Shown here: piece by piece, positions 1-7,773 of the stretch
How positions within the stretch are numbered: position 1 is the stretch's first letter
Layout of the letters: each line of letters begins with the position of its first letter
Origin: Phenylobacterium parvum
Lineage (GTDB): Bacteria; Pseudomonadota; Alphaproteobacteria; Caulobacterales; Caulobacteraceae
Reading direction: 5' to 3'
Assembly: GCF_003150835.1 (NCBI RefSeq)
Contig: NZ_CP029479.1
Span: 558,001-622,000 of the forward strand
DNA: 64,000 nucleotides
Made by a program: the position numbers and the translations under genes
The notes under the pieces: model-generated
Told to the model about the DNA's origin: nothing
Databases searched by the model: none
The model's input: the letters and a program-made list of their open reading frames with translations, nothing else

Positions 1-155
1 CGGGTGGCGCGCTCGACGTCCACGTGGATCCACTGGTGGTCGCCGGTGGCCTCTGCGAACTGGTTGACCCGCTCCTGGCTGATTTCCACCCAGTCCGAGA
101 CGCCGACTTCCTGGCCGACGAGACCGGGCAGGTCCTTGATTTCCACGGGGTTCAT
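1..155 (-). CDS. MaoC-like dehydratase, N-terminal part
   Basis: Only the first 51 residues are in the window; the gene runs off the left edge. The protein begins MNPVEIKDLPGLVGQEVG and contains TGDHQWIHVD (about residues 37-46), which matches the hydratase-2/MaoC active-site motif with Asp39 and His44. Family members hydrate trans-2-enoyl-CoA through a hot-dog fold. The start ATG is preceded on the minus strand by a good GAGGGAG ribosome site. It diverges from proS. The substrate cannot be told from this fragment. Confidence 0.8.
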   Translation of the reverse strand, partial: MNPVEIKDLPGLVGQEVGVSDWVEISQERVNQFAEATGDHQWIHVDVERAT

Positions 156-280
156 GTCGCGCTCCCTCAAAATTGTTGCAATCGCGCCGCTAGCGATAGC
201 ATCCGCCGGCGACCGTGCAAGCGGGCTTTGCCCGGAGGGCGGGTCCGCCTTAAGGAAGGACGCCCTGCAGGAGCCTCCCG

Positions 281-1840
281 ATGCAACGCGCGCTCAGCGT
301 CAGCCGCATGACCGGCAATTCGTCCACCTTCCCCGACTGGTACCAGGCCATCGTCCGCGAAGCTGAGCTGGCCGAGGTCTCGCCGACCCGCGGAGCCATG
401 ATCATCAGGCCGTGGGGCTATGGCGTCTGGGAGCGGATCCAGCAGACCCTGGACCGGCGGATCAAGGAAACCGGCCACGAGAACTGCTACTTCCCCCTCT
501 TCATCCCTCTCTCCTTCTTCGCCAAGGAGGCCGAGCACGTCGAGGGCTTCGCCAAGGAGATGGCGGTGGTTACCCACCACCGTCTCAAGCAGGTGGACGG
601 CAAGCTGGCGCCCGACCCCGACGCCCGCCTGGAAGAGCCCCTGATCGTCCGGCCGACCTCCGAGACCATCATCGGCGACGCCTTCTCGCGCTGGATCAAG
701 AGCCACCGGGACCTGCCCGTCCTTATCAACCAGTGGGCCAATGTCGTGCGCTGGGAGATGCGCACGCGCCTGTTCCTGCGCACCTCGGAATTCCTCTGGC
801 AGGAGGGCCACACCGCCCACGCCACCGCCGAAGAGGGCAGGGAAGAGACCCTGAAGATGCTGGAGGTCTACCGCGAGTTTTCGGAGACCGTCCTGGCCAT
901 GCCCGTGGTCGCCGGCGAGAAGCCCGAGAACGAGCGTTTCCCCGGCGCCGACAAGACCTATTCCATCGAGGCCATGATGCAGGACGGCAAGGCCCTGCAG
1001 GCCGGGACCTCGCACGACCTGGGCACCCACTTCGCCGAGGCCCAGAACATCCGCTTCCAGAATTCGGCGGGCGAGCTGGTTCACTGCCACACGACCAGCT
1101 GGGGGGTTTCCACCCGGCTGATCGGCGGGGTGATCATGACCCACGGCGACGACGACGGCCTGCGCCTGCCCCCGGCCATCGCCCCCCGCCAGGTGGTGAT
1201 CGTGCCCATGCTGAGGGACAAGCCCGAGGACGCCGAGGTCCTGGCGGCGGGCGAGGCCCTGGTGAAGGTCATGGGGCAGGTGATCGCCCTGGGCGAGCCC
1301 GTCCGAGCCCTCCTCGACGTCAAGGCGCAAAAATCTGCCGAGAAGCGCTGGAACTGGGTGCGCCGCGGCGCGCCGGTGATCATCGAGCTGGGCCCCCGCG
1401 ACGTGGCCGGCGGGACCATCAGCTTCATGCGCCGGGACCGGCTGCGCGACGGCGACAAGGTGACCAGCCAGTCCATGAGCCGCGCGGACTTTCTCGCTGG
1501 GCTCCCGGCCCTGCTCGCCGAGATCCAGCAGGGGCTCTACGACGAGGCCAAGGCCAGGCTGGACGCCAACATCCGCACGGACATCGCCAGCTTCGACGAG
1601 ATGGCCGCCTACTTCGGGGCCGCCGCCGCTGATGACGAGGACGCGACCGCCTTCCGCGGCTGGGTCCGCGCGCCCTGGGCCCGGCCGACCGGCGAGGAGC
1701 TTGAGGCCATAGAGCAGAAGCTGAAGGCCCTGCGCCTGACCCTGCGCAACGCCCCAATGGACCAGCCTGCGACCTTCGGGCCCTGCCTGTTCACGGGGCG
1801 GCCAGGGGTCGAGGAGATCCTGATCGGGCGGGCTTACTAG
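281..1840 (+). CDS. proS: prolyl-tRNA synthetase, archaeal/eukaryote-type (type 3)
   Basis: Class II synthetase that charges tRNA-Pro. Visible are the type-3 N-terminal block SPTRGAMIIRPWGYGVWE (about 34-51), the proline-loop RPTSET (about 124-129), a motif 2 region around 154-180 (VVRWEMRTR, FLWQEGHTAHAT) and a C-terminal Tyr (GRAY), which enters the active site in archaeal-type enzymes. The 519-aa length fits type 3, not the compact about 440-aa enzyme usual in alphaproteobacteria. The first ATG has GCAGGAG seven bases upstream; a second Met at codon 10 has a weaker site. It may be a transferred replacement or a second copy; the rest of the genome would be needed to decide. Confidence 0.93.
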   Translation: MQRALSVSRMTGNSSTFPDWYQAIVREAELAEVSPTRGAMIIRPWGYGVWERIQQTLDRRIKETGHENCYFPLFIPLSFFAKEAEHVEGFAKEMAVVTHHRLKQVDGKLAPDPDARLEEPLIVRPTSETIIGDAFSRWIKSHRDLPVLINQWANVVRWEMRTRLFLRTSEFLWQEGHTAHATAEEGREETLKMLEVYREFSETVLAMPVVAGEKPENERFPGADKTYSIEAMMQDGKALQAGTSHDLGTHFAEAQNIRFQNSAGELVHCHTTSWGVSTRLIGGVIMTHGDDDGLRLPPAIAPRQVVIVPMLRDKPEDAEVLAAGEALVKVMGQVIALGEPVRALLDVKAQKSAEKRWNWVRRGAPVIIELGPRDVAGGTISFMRRDRLRDGDKVTSQSMSRADFLAGLPALLAEIQQGLYDEAKARLDANIRTDIASFDEMAAYFGAAAADDEDATAFRGWVRAPWARPTGEELEAIEQKLKALRLTLRNAPMDQPATFGPCLFTGRPGVEEILIGRAY

Positions 1841-1854
1841 GGGCGAGTCGGCGG

Positions 1855-1974
1855 CTCAGCTGACCCCCTCCGCCGCGCTGCGCGGTCCACCTCCCCCTTG
1901 GGGGGAGGAATTAGAAAGCCATTGCTCCCCCAAGGGGGAGCTCCCGGCGAAGCCGGGTGAGGGGGTCAACGGCA
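1855..1974. repeat. palindromic intergenic repeat, unit 1
   Basis: About 120 bp bounded by TGACCCCCTC on the left and its inverse GAGGGGGTCA on the right. Nested inside are CTCCCCCTTGGGGGGAG, CTCCCCCAAGGGGGAG and the hairpin CCCGGCGAAGCCGGG. It is followed at once by a second, similar unit. The structure is typical of dispersed REP-like repeats of Caulobacterales genomes (recalled, not searched). It lies between the convergent genes proS and the acyl-CoA ligase, so it could act as a bidirectional terminator. Confidence 0.85.
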
Positions 1975-2097
1975 GCTCAGCTGACCCCCTCCGGCCCGCA
2001 TTCGCGGTCCACCTCCCCCTGGGGGGAGGAATTACGGAGCCCATGGCTCCCCCAAGGGGGAGCTCCCGGCGAAGCCGGGTGAGGGGGTCGACGGCCT
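1975..2097. repeat. palindromic intergenic repeat, unit 2
   Basis: Second tandem copy of the preceding unit, with the same outer TGACCCCCTC/GAGGGGGTC arms and the same inner CTCCCCC palindromes and CCCGGCGAAGCCGGG hairpin. It differs from unit 1 mainly in the first spacer (CGGCCCGCATTCGCGG instead of CGCCGCGCTGCGCGG) and around the centre. Confidence 0.85.
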
Positions 2098-2099
2098 CC

Positions 2100-2128
2100 C
2101 GGCTGACCCCCTCCGCCGAATGGCGTCA
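2100..2128. repeat. truncated third repeat copy touching the ligase stop codon
   Basis: The sequence GGCTGACCCCCTCCGCCG repeats the left end of units 1 and 2 and then stops. It runs into the stop codon of the acyl-CoA ligase on the minus strand (2126-2128). The array therefore abuts, and perhaps defines, the 3' end of that gene. Confidence 0.65.
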
Positions 2129-3664
2129 GACGATCTTCGAGCCTTCCTTGCCCCAGTAGGCGTCGCGGATCAGGCGCTTGTATAGCTTGCCCGTCGGGTG
2201 GCGGGGGAGCTCCTCCATGAAGTCGATGATCCGCGGGCACTTCACGTGGCTGATGTTGGCCCGGCAGAACTCGGCGATCTCGGCGCGGAAGGCGTCGTTG
2301 GCGTCGGCCCAGTCGGCGGGCTGGATCATCGCGGCGACCTGTTCGCCCATCTCCTCGTGCGGGGCGCCGACGACGGCCGCGTCGGTGATCTTCGGATGCG
2401 TGATCAGCAGGTTCTCGAGTTCCTGCGGATAGATGTTCACCCCACCGGAGATGATCATGAAGCTCTTGCGGTCGGTGAGGTAGAGGAAGCCCTCCTCGTC
2501 CACCCAGCCCACGTCGCCAAGTGTGGTCCAGCCGTGCTTGTTGGTGTTCTCGGCCACCTTGTCCGGAGCATTGTGATAGGCGAGCGGCGCCCCGCCGGCG
2601 AAATAGACCGTGCCTTCGGTGCGGGGCGGGACCTCCTCGCCATCCTCGCCGACGATCTTGACCTCGCCCATGACCGAGCGGCCGACCGTGCCCTTGTGGG
2701 CCAGCCAGTCCTCGGGCCCGACATAGCAGAAGCCGTTGCCCTCGGAGCCGGCGTAGTACTCGTGGACCACCTTGCCCCACCACTCGATCATCTGCTCCTT
2801 GACCGGGACGGGGCAGGGGGCGGCGGCGTGGACCGCCGAGCGGATGGACGAGACGTCGTACTTTGCGCGGACCTCGGCCGGCAGCTTGAGCATGCGTACG
2901 AAGTGGGTCGGCACCCACTGGCCGACGTCGATCCGGTAGCGCTCGATCAGGGCGAGGGCGGTCTCGGGGTCAAACTTCTCCATGACGACCACCGTTCCGC
3001 CCATGCGCTGGACGGACATGCACCAGCGCAGGGGGGCGGCGTGATAGAGCGGCGCCGGCGAGATGTAGATGCTGTCCGGCTTAAAGCCGAACAGGCCCTG
3101 GGCCATCATGGCCAGGGTGTTGGGCTCGTCGATGGGGGCGCCGGTCAGGGGGGGCTTGATGCCCTTGGGCCGGCCGGTGGTGCCCGATGAGTAGAGCATG
3201 TCGGCGCCGGCGGTCTGGTCGGCGATGGGCTCGGCGGGCATGGCGGCGCGCGCAGCCTCGAAGCTCTCGTAGGGCGCCCGCGGCTCGCCCACCATATAGA
3301 GCTTCACCCCCGGGATGAGGGCCGGGAGCTCGTCGATCACGGAGCCGACGCCGGCCGAGGTGATCAGCACCTTCGCCTCGCAGTCGCCCATGATGTACTC
3401 GATCTCGCCCGCGGACAGCTTGGACGAGATGCAGGTGAAGTAGAGGCCCGAGCGCTGGGCGGCCCAGGCGATCTCGAAGTACCGGGGATGGTTGTCGAGC
3501 ATCAGGGCGATGACGTCGCCCGTCTTCAGGCCGAGGGACCGGAAGAGCTGGGCGCCCTGGTTCGAGCGGTCGTCCAGCTCGCGATAGGTGACGGTCTCCC
3601 CCGTGGCGCCCATGATGTAGGCGGCGCGATCCGGCTGGGTCCGGGCGTGGGTGGCGGGGTGCAT
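2126..3664 (-). CDS. AMP-dependent acyl-CoA synthetase
   Basis: Activates a carboxylic acid to its acyl-CoA through an acyl-AMP intermediate. The P-loop motif YSSGTTGRPKG is near residues 158-168, the A5-like motif is YYAGSEGNG, the hinge region DVGWVDEEGFLYLTDRK is clear, and the C-terminal catalytic Lys is in PTGKLYKR. The 512-aa length is normal. The chosen ATG sits six bases after GAGGAGG; an in-frame ATG two codons upstream directly abuts that site and is less likely. It diverges from an enoyl-CoA hydratase across a perfect palindrome, suggesting one regulator for both. The acid substrate is unknown. Confidence 0.92.
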   Translation of the reverse strand: MHPATHARTQPDRAAYIMGATGETVTYRELDDRSNQGAQLFRSLGLKTGDVIALMLDNHPRYFEIAWAAQRSGLYFTCISSKLSAGEIEYIMGDCEAKVLITSAGVGSVIDELPALIPGVKLYMVGEPRAPYESFEAARAAMPAEPIADQTAGADMLYSSGTTGRPKGIKPPLTGAPIDEPNTLAMMAQGLFGFKPDSIYISPAPLYHAAPLRWCMSVQRMGGTVVVMEKFDPETALALIERYRIDVGQWVPTHFVRMLKLPAEVRAKYDVSSIRSAVHAAAPCPVPVKEQMIEWWGKVVHEYYAGSEGNGFCYVGPEDWLAHKGTVGRSVMGEVKIVGEDGEEVPPRTEGTVYFAGGAPLAYHNAPDKVAENTNKHGWTTLGDVGWVDEEGFLYLTDRKSFMIISGGVNIYPQELENLLITHPKITDAAVVGAPHEEMGEQVAAMIQPADWADANDAFRAEIAEFCRANISHVKCPRIIDFMEELPRHPTGKLYKRLIRDAYWGKEGSKIV

Positions 3665-3734
3665 GGTCATCCTCCTCGGTCGTCGCCCGGTCGCGGGCCG
3701 CCGGTCATCCGGCTTGCGGGACGCATATGCAGGT

Positions 3735-3755
3735 CTTGACGGAACGTCCGTCAAG
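3735..3755. promoter_or_regulatory. perfect 9-3-9 palindrome, candidate operator
   Basis: CTTGACGGA, three bases (ACG), TCCGTCAAG is an exact inverted repeat in the gap between the divergent acyl-CoA ligase and enoyl-CoA hydratase genes. Size and position suit a dimeric TetR- or MarR-type repressor of fatty-acid or aromatic-acid catabolism. No such regulator is encoded next to it, so the ligand and protein are unknown. Confidence 0.7.
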
Positions 3756-3795
3756 GCCGACCGATGCGCCGGAAACGCCACGGAGACAAACGACC

Positions 3796-4674
3796 ATGTC
3801 AAACTTCGAGACGATCCGCCTGGAAGTCGAGGACGGCATCGCCACCCTGACCCTGAACCGGCCGGACAAGCTGAACGCGTTCAATACGCAGATGATGCAG
3901 GAGATGATCGCGGCCTTCGACCAGACCGACGCCGACGACAGCGTCCGCGTAGTGATCGTGACGGGAGCGGGTCGGGCCTTCTGCGCGGGCGCCGACCTCT
4001 CCGCCGGCGGGGCGACTTTCGACTATTCGGCCCGGGGCGGCGAGGACAAGGCGGCCCGGACCATCGAAGGCGTCCAGCGGGATGGCGGCGGCCTCCTGAC
4101 CCTTCGCATCTACGACAGCCTCAAGCCCGTGATCGCGGCGGTCAACGGCGCCGCAGTCGGGGTGGGCGTGACCATGCAGCTGGCCATGGACATCCGCATG
4201 GCCTCGACGGACGCGCGCTATGGCTTTGTCTTCTCCCGCCGCGGGATCAATCCCGAGGCCTGCTCGTCCTGGTTCCTGCCGCGCCTGGTCGGCGTCCAGA
4301 CGGCCCTGGAATGGTGCTATTCGGGCCGCGTCTTCCCGGCCCAGGAGGCCCATGACCGGGGCCTCGTCCGGTCCCTCCACGCCCCCGAGGACCTCCTGCC
4401 CGCGGCCCGCGCCCTGGCCCGCGAGATCGCGGACAATACCGCTCCGGTCTCCATCGCCCTGACCCGCCAGCTCATCTGGCGGATGGCGGGAGCGAGCCAC
4501 CCCATGGAAGCCCACATTGCTGACAGCCGGGGGATTCAGGCCCGGGGCGCCATGCCTGACGCCAAGGAAGGCGTCATGTCCTTCCTTGAAAAGCGCCTGC
4601 CGCAGTACCCGGACAAGGTCTCAACGGACCTCCCGGACATCTGGGATCAGTGGAGCGCACCCAAGTTTCGCTGA
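3796..4674 (+). CDS. enoyl-CoA hydratase/isomerase family protein
   Basis: Crotonase-fold protein of 292 aa. It shows LTLNRPDKLNAFN near the N-terminus, the oxyanion-hole segments AFCAGADL and AAVNGAAVGVG, and the region RRGINPEACSSWFLPRLVG, where family members carry the catalytic Glu. The ATG follows GGAG by ten bases. It is divergent from an acyl-CoA ligase, so the pair could activate and then hydrate the same acyl chain. The exact substrate cannot be read from sequence. A strong hairpin follows the stop. Confidence 0.9.
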   Translation: MSNFETIRLEVEDGIATLTLNRPDKLNAFNTQMMQEMIAAFDQTDADDSVRVVIVTGAGRAFCAGADLSAGGATFDYSARGGEDKAARTIEGVQRDGGGLLTLRIYDSLKPVIAAVNGAAVGVGVTMQLAMDIRMASTDARYGFVFSRRGINPEACSSWFLPRLVGVQTALEWCYSGRVFPAQEAHDRGLVRSLHAPEDLLPAARALAREIADNTAPVSIALTRQLIWRMAGASHPMEAHIADSRGIQARGAMPDAKEGVMSFLEKRLPQYPDKVSTDLPDIWDQWSAPKFR

Positions 4675-4680
4675 GTCCGA

Positions 4681-4708
4681 TTCCCCCCGGTTGTTCAGCC
4701 GGGGGGAA
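4681..4708 (+). terminator. strong hairpin after enoyl-CoA hydratase gene
   Basis: TTCCCCCCGG, eight-base loop TTGTTCAG, CCGGGGGGAA: a perfect ten-pair stem seven bases after the stop codon. There is no long T tract after it, so termination strength is uncertain. Confidence 0.75.
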
Positions 4709-4789
4709 ACTCCAGTTGAGCCCTTGCGATGAATTCAGTCACAGAATGAACATGAAGGCCCTATTCCCGACAATATCGGTCGTTAAGCC

Positions 4790-4818
4790 TTGATTTGCTA
4801 GAGTCGCGCCGTTATGTG
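4790..4818 (+). promoter_or_regulatory. candidate mucR promoter
   Basis: TTGATT, 17 bases, TATGTG lies in a locally AT-rich stretch about 60 bp upstream of mucR. This is a partial sigma70 match only. MucR proteins bind AT-rich DNA and often autoregulate, which fits the composition but is inference. Confidence 0.35.
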
Positions 4819-4827
4819 CGGGACATC

Positions 4828-4849
4828 CGCGCTCCGGCGCGTCTTTTTT
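4828..4849 (+). terminator. hairpin with T tract in the mucR leader
   Basis: CGCGC, loop TCCG, GCGCG is followed by TCTTTTTT, 28 bases before the mucR ATG. It looks like a short intrinsic terminator. It could stop read-through from the upstream gene or attenuate mucR itself. The five-pair stem is short, so the call is tentative. Confidence 0.4.
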
Positions 4850-4876
4850 CTCAATTTTGAAAGACAGGACCCTGTA

Positions 4877-5302
4877 ATGGACGAAAAGACTGAAGTCATC
4901 GAGATGACGGCGGACATTGTCTCTGCCTATGTCGGCAACAACACCATCTCCGCCGCTGAGCTTCCGTCCCTGATTCAAAGCGTGCACCGGGCCCTCGCGG
5001 GCGTCACCGGGGGCGCTGAACCTGTCGAAGCCGCCCCGCGTGACCCGGCGGTTCCCGTTCGCCGCTCGATTACGCCCGACTTCATCATCTGCCTTGAGGA
5101 TGGCCGCAAGTTCAAGTCGCTCAAGCGGCACCTGCGCACCAAGTACAGCATGAGCCCTGAGGAATATCGGGCCAAGTGGGGCCTCCCCAAGGACTACCCG
5201 ATGGTCGCGCCCAACTACGCCAAGGCCCGCTCGGACCTGGCCAAGCAGATGGGCCTCGGCCAGGGTGGTCGCCAGGCCCCCCGCCGGCGCGGTAAGGCCT
5301 GA
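4877..5302 (+). CDS. mucR: MucR/Ros family transcriptional regulator
   Basis: 141-aa DNA-binding regulator. The N-terminus (MTADIVSAYVGNNTISAAELP) is the MucR oligomerisation region, and the C-terminal half carries the Ros-type finger around residues 68-105 ending EEYRAKWGLPKDYPMVAPNY. Of the four usual zinc ligands, Cys72 and His85 are present, the second Cys is Asp75, and Lys89 occupies a later ligand position. Some Ros/MucR homologues are known to fold with altered or no metal coordination. The ATG has AGGAC six bases upstream. An in-frame upstream ATG at 4814 overlaps the putative promoter and is unlikely. In Caulobacter, MucR proteins act in the cell-cycle network; that role here is inferred by homology. 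Confidence 0.9.
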   Translation: MDEKTEVIEMTADIVSAYVGNNTISAAELPSLIQSVHRALAGVTGGAEPVEAAPRDPAVPVRRSITPDFIICLEDGRKFKSLKRHLRTKYSMSPEEYRAKWGLPKDYPMVAPNYAKARSDLAKQMGLGQGGRQAPRRRGKA

Positions 5303-5329
5303 TCCAGACCTCCGCTTCCGGCGGACGAA

Positions 5330-5359
5330 AGCCCGACCGCTCCGGCGGCCGGGCTTTTT
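5330..5359 (+). terminator. intrinsic terminator of mucR
   Basis: AGCCCGACCGC, loop TCCG, GCGGCCGGGCT followed by TTTT. The eleven-pair stem has one A-C mismatch and ends in a T tract, 28 bases after the mucR stop. Confidence 0.88.
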
Positions 5360-5474
5360 CGTGACCCCTTCGAACTGAACACGCCCCGTTAACCAAATTT
5401 CGCTTGCCCGCGATTCGCGCATCAGGCCATAAACGATTCGTTATGAATCCAAGGGGTTGTTGGGGACTCTGAAG

Positions 5475-5966
5475 ATGGTGTCGGAACTGGGCGTGTCCAC
5501 TCAGGTGGAGGGCGCGCAAGAAGCGCTTTACGCCTACTGGGCGGGTCTGCGGAGGGGAGGGCGGCTGCCTTCCCGAGCCGACATCCGTCCGTGCGAGATC
5601 AAGTCCTTACTGCCCATGCTGAGCCTGACCGAGGTCAGCGGCGACAGCCGCTTCCGGATCCGTCTGGCCGGGACTGGCCTTTTTGGGGTCTATGGCGCCG
5701 AGATCACGGGGCGTACGCTTCCCGAGGTCTATGCAGGCGCCGCCGCCGAGTACTGGCGCCGGGAACTTGGCGCAATTGTCACCGACCGCCAGCCGGCCAT
5801 CGGGGTCCATTCCCTGGGGTGGCGGGGCGCGCCCCACCTGTCCGTCCTCTGGATGCGCCTTCCGCTCGCCGCGAACGGCGAGGATGTCGACATGATCCTC
5901 GGCTACGACGTGGTCCTGGGCGGTGAACGCGCCGGCGGTTTCCTCTCGGGAATCCGGGCGGCCTGA
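5475..5966 (+). CDS. PAS domain-containing protein (PAS_5 type)
   Basis: 163-aa single-domain protein. Segments such as LPMLSLTEV, FRIRLAGTGL and the ending DMILGYDVVLGG resemble the alphaproteobacterial PAS_5 family (recognition from memory). It has no kinase or output domain, no signal peptide and no membrane span, so it is probably a cytoplasmic sensor or adaptor. In-frame TTG codons at 5457 and 5460 also follow AAGGGG, so the N-terminus may be six residues longer. The upstream gap contains GTTAACCAAATTT, which resembles a CtrA half-site. Function unknown. Confidence 0.75.
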   Translation: MVSELGVSTQVEGAQEALYAYWAGLRRGGRLPSRADIRPCEIKSLLPMLSLTEVSGDSRFRIRLAGTGLFGVYGAEITGRTLPEVYAGAAAEYWRRELGAIVTDRQPAIGVHSLGWRGAPHLSVLWMRLPLAANGEDVDMILGYDVVLGGERAGGFLSGIRAA

Positions 5967-5985
5967 TCCGCAGGCCTCTCCGGCC

Positions 5986-6423
5986 TCAGGCGGCGGGGAG
6001 CCGGGCGCGGGCGTCCTTGCGAATCCGTTCCGCCATGGCGGCGAGGCCATTTGTCCTCTGGGAGGACAGGTTGCCAGACAAACCCAGCCGATCCAGCGCC
6101 GCTGCGGCGTCGAAGCCGGCGATCTCGGCCGGCTGAAGTCCCGAGACCAGGTACAGCAGCAGGGCGATCAGGCCCCGGACGATGTGGGCGTCGGAGTCGC
6201 CCCGGAAGACCAGGCCGCCGTCTTCCGCGGCCTCGGTCACCAGCCAGACCTGGCTGGCGCAGCCCCGGACCCGGTTCGCCTCCGTCCGCTCCGCATCGCT
6301 GAGGGGCGCGAGGCTACGCCCAAGATCGATCACGTGGCGATAGCGCTCTTCCCAGTCGCCCAGCAGGTCGAAGGTCTCGACAAGATCCTGAAGGCGGGCC
6401 TGGAGGGCGGCGGAGTCGGTCAA
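5986..6423 (-). CDS. sufE: SufE family Fe-S cluster sulfur-transfer protein
   Basis: SufE accepts persulfide sulfur from the cysteine desulfurase SufS and passes it to the SufBCD scaffold. The conserved acceptor cysteine is Cys55 in NRVRGCASQVWL, followed by the GDSDAHIVRGLIALLL helix typical of the family. Length (145 aa) is normal. The start appears to be TTG, because no ATG or GTG fits between the family N-terminus and the upstream sequence. It stands alone, without other suf genes nearby, and converges with the PAS gene. Confidence 0.9.
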   Translation of the reverse strand: MTDSAALQARLQDLVETFDLLGDWEERYRHVIDLGRSLAPLSDAERTEANRVRGCASQVWLVTEAAEDGGLVFRGDSDAHIVRGLIALLLYLVSGLQPAEIAGFDAAAALDRLGLSGNLSSQRTNGLAAMAERIRKDARARLPAA

Positions 6424-6627
6424 GGGCCTGGGTCCGGTGAGGGGGTTCAGGACACGTCCGAGCCGAGCCCCATTGCGGCTTGCTCTAGAGTGCGCCCAGC
6501 CAAAGGAAAACCCGGTTTCGCCATTCCGCGCCGGTCGAACGCGGTGCGACCGGTGGGCCCGGGGTTATCCACCGGGAATTCACAGGCTGGACTCCCAGGC
6601 GGACAGGGCGGGGGCTAGCCTGCCGTC

Positions 6628-7763
6628 ATGGCAGCGAGTCGGCGTCAGGCGGCGGAACGACCGTCAGGACCACCGGAGACATCCTCCGCGACGGCCCTTC
6701 TTGGCCTCCTGCCCGGCCAGGTCCTTCAACTGGGGTCTACAGGTCGCATACTGGCGATCTGGGGGGCGGGCCTGGAAGGCGGTCCGGGGCCCCGGGTCGG
6801 AAACCGCTTCGCCGATCTCCTCCCTTTTGCGAGGCCTGGCGCGGTGGAGCAGGCCCTCGAACAGGCCCGAAGCGGCGGGGTCGCCCGCCTCAGGGCCTCG
6901 ACGGAATCCGGGGGGTCGGACTGGCTTGCCATTGAACTGTTGCGGGGCCCGGACGGAGGTTTCGCCTGCCGGATGACGGACCTTCGCCTCCTGGCGCCCT
7001 GCGAGGCGGACCTCGAGGCTTCCCTGCAGGCATCCGAGGCGCGCAGCGCCGGAAAGTCGCGTTTCCTCGCTAGCCTGTCCCACGAGCTTCGCACGCCCCT
7101 GAACGCCATCATGGGCTTTGCAGACGCCATGCGTGAAGAAGTCCTGGGTCCGATGCCCCCGCGCTACAGGGGCTATGCTGAGCTGATCCACGAGTCCGGT
7201 GAGCTCCTTCTGGAACTCATCAGTGACGTGCTGGACATGTCCCGTGTCGAAGCCGAGAGGTTCGAGCTCCATACCGAGGTCTTCGATGCCCGGGAGGCCG
7301 CTACGGCCGTGATCCGGCTCATGCGTGGGCAGGTGGAGCGCGCGGGCCTGACCTTCGCCGCGCCGGACATGCGGGAGCGCATCGAGGTCCGGGCGGACCG
7401 CCGCGCCCTCAAGCAGATGGCGCTGAACCTTCTGTCCAACGCCGTTAAGGCCACCCCCCGGGAGGCCGGGTGACCCTGACCCTGAGGGGCGAGGGGGGCG
7501 ACCTCGTCCTCGGCGTCACCGATACAGGCCGGGGCATCCTGCCCGGAGACCTCGCACGGCTGGGGCGGCCCTTCGAGCAGGCCGGCGCACCCGAACAGAA
7601 GGCTGCGGGGTCGGGCCTGGGACTCAGCCTCGTCAAGGCCCTGGCGGGGCTGCATGGCGGCGAACTCACCCTGAGGAGCCGGCCCTGGGAGGGAACCGAG
7701 GCGGAGGTCCGGCTGCCAGTGGTGGTCGAGGACCAGACCCAGCCGGAGCTGGACCTGTCCTGA
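6628..7763 (+). pseudogene. sensor histidine kinase, interrupted by a -1 frameshift
   Basis: The first frame (6628-7473) encodes an N-terminal sensory region, a HisKA domain with phospho-acceptor His152 in SLSHELRTPLNAIMGF, and the N-box NLLSNAVKAT, then stops. The rest of the ATPase domain continues in the next frame from about 7470 (TLTLRGEGG, G1 box DTGRGI, G2 box GSGLGLSLVKAL). The family sequence NAVKATPPGGRVTL is restored if the six-C run at 7454-7459 had seven C. It is therefore either a real inactivating indel or a homopolymer sequencing error. No membrane segment is visible, so the kinase would be cytoplasmic. Confidence 0.85.
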
Positions 7764-7773
7764 GCGGCGGGGT

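Noticed and set aside
3665-3802. N-terminal extension of the acyl-CoA ligase frame
   Set aside because: The extension is Arg/Pro-rich, crosses the palindromic operator and has no ribosome site; GAGGAGG marks the shorter start.
4814-4876. In-frame upstream ATG adding 21 residues to MucR
   Set aside because: The extension overlaps a -10-like element and the leader hairpin and does not look like a MucR N-terminus.
5391-5404. GTTAACCAAATTT as a CtrA site
   Set aside because: Only one half of TTAA-N7-TTAA is present; too weak to call as a feature.
6565-6573. TTATCCACC, close to a DnaA box
   Set aside because: A single imperfect copy with no cluster and no origin genes nearby; chance is likely.
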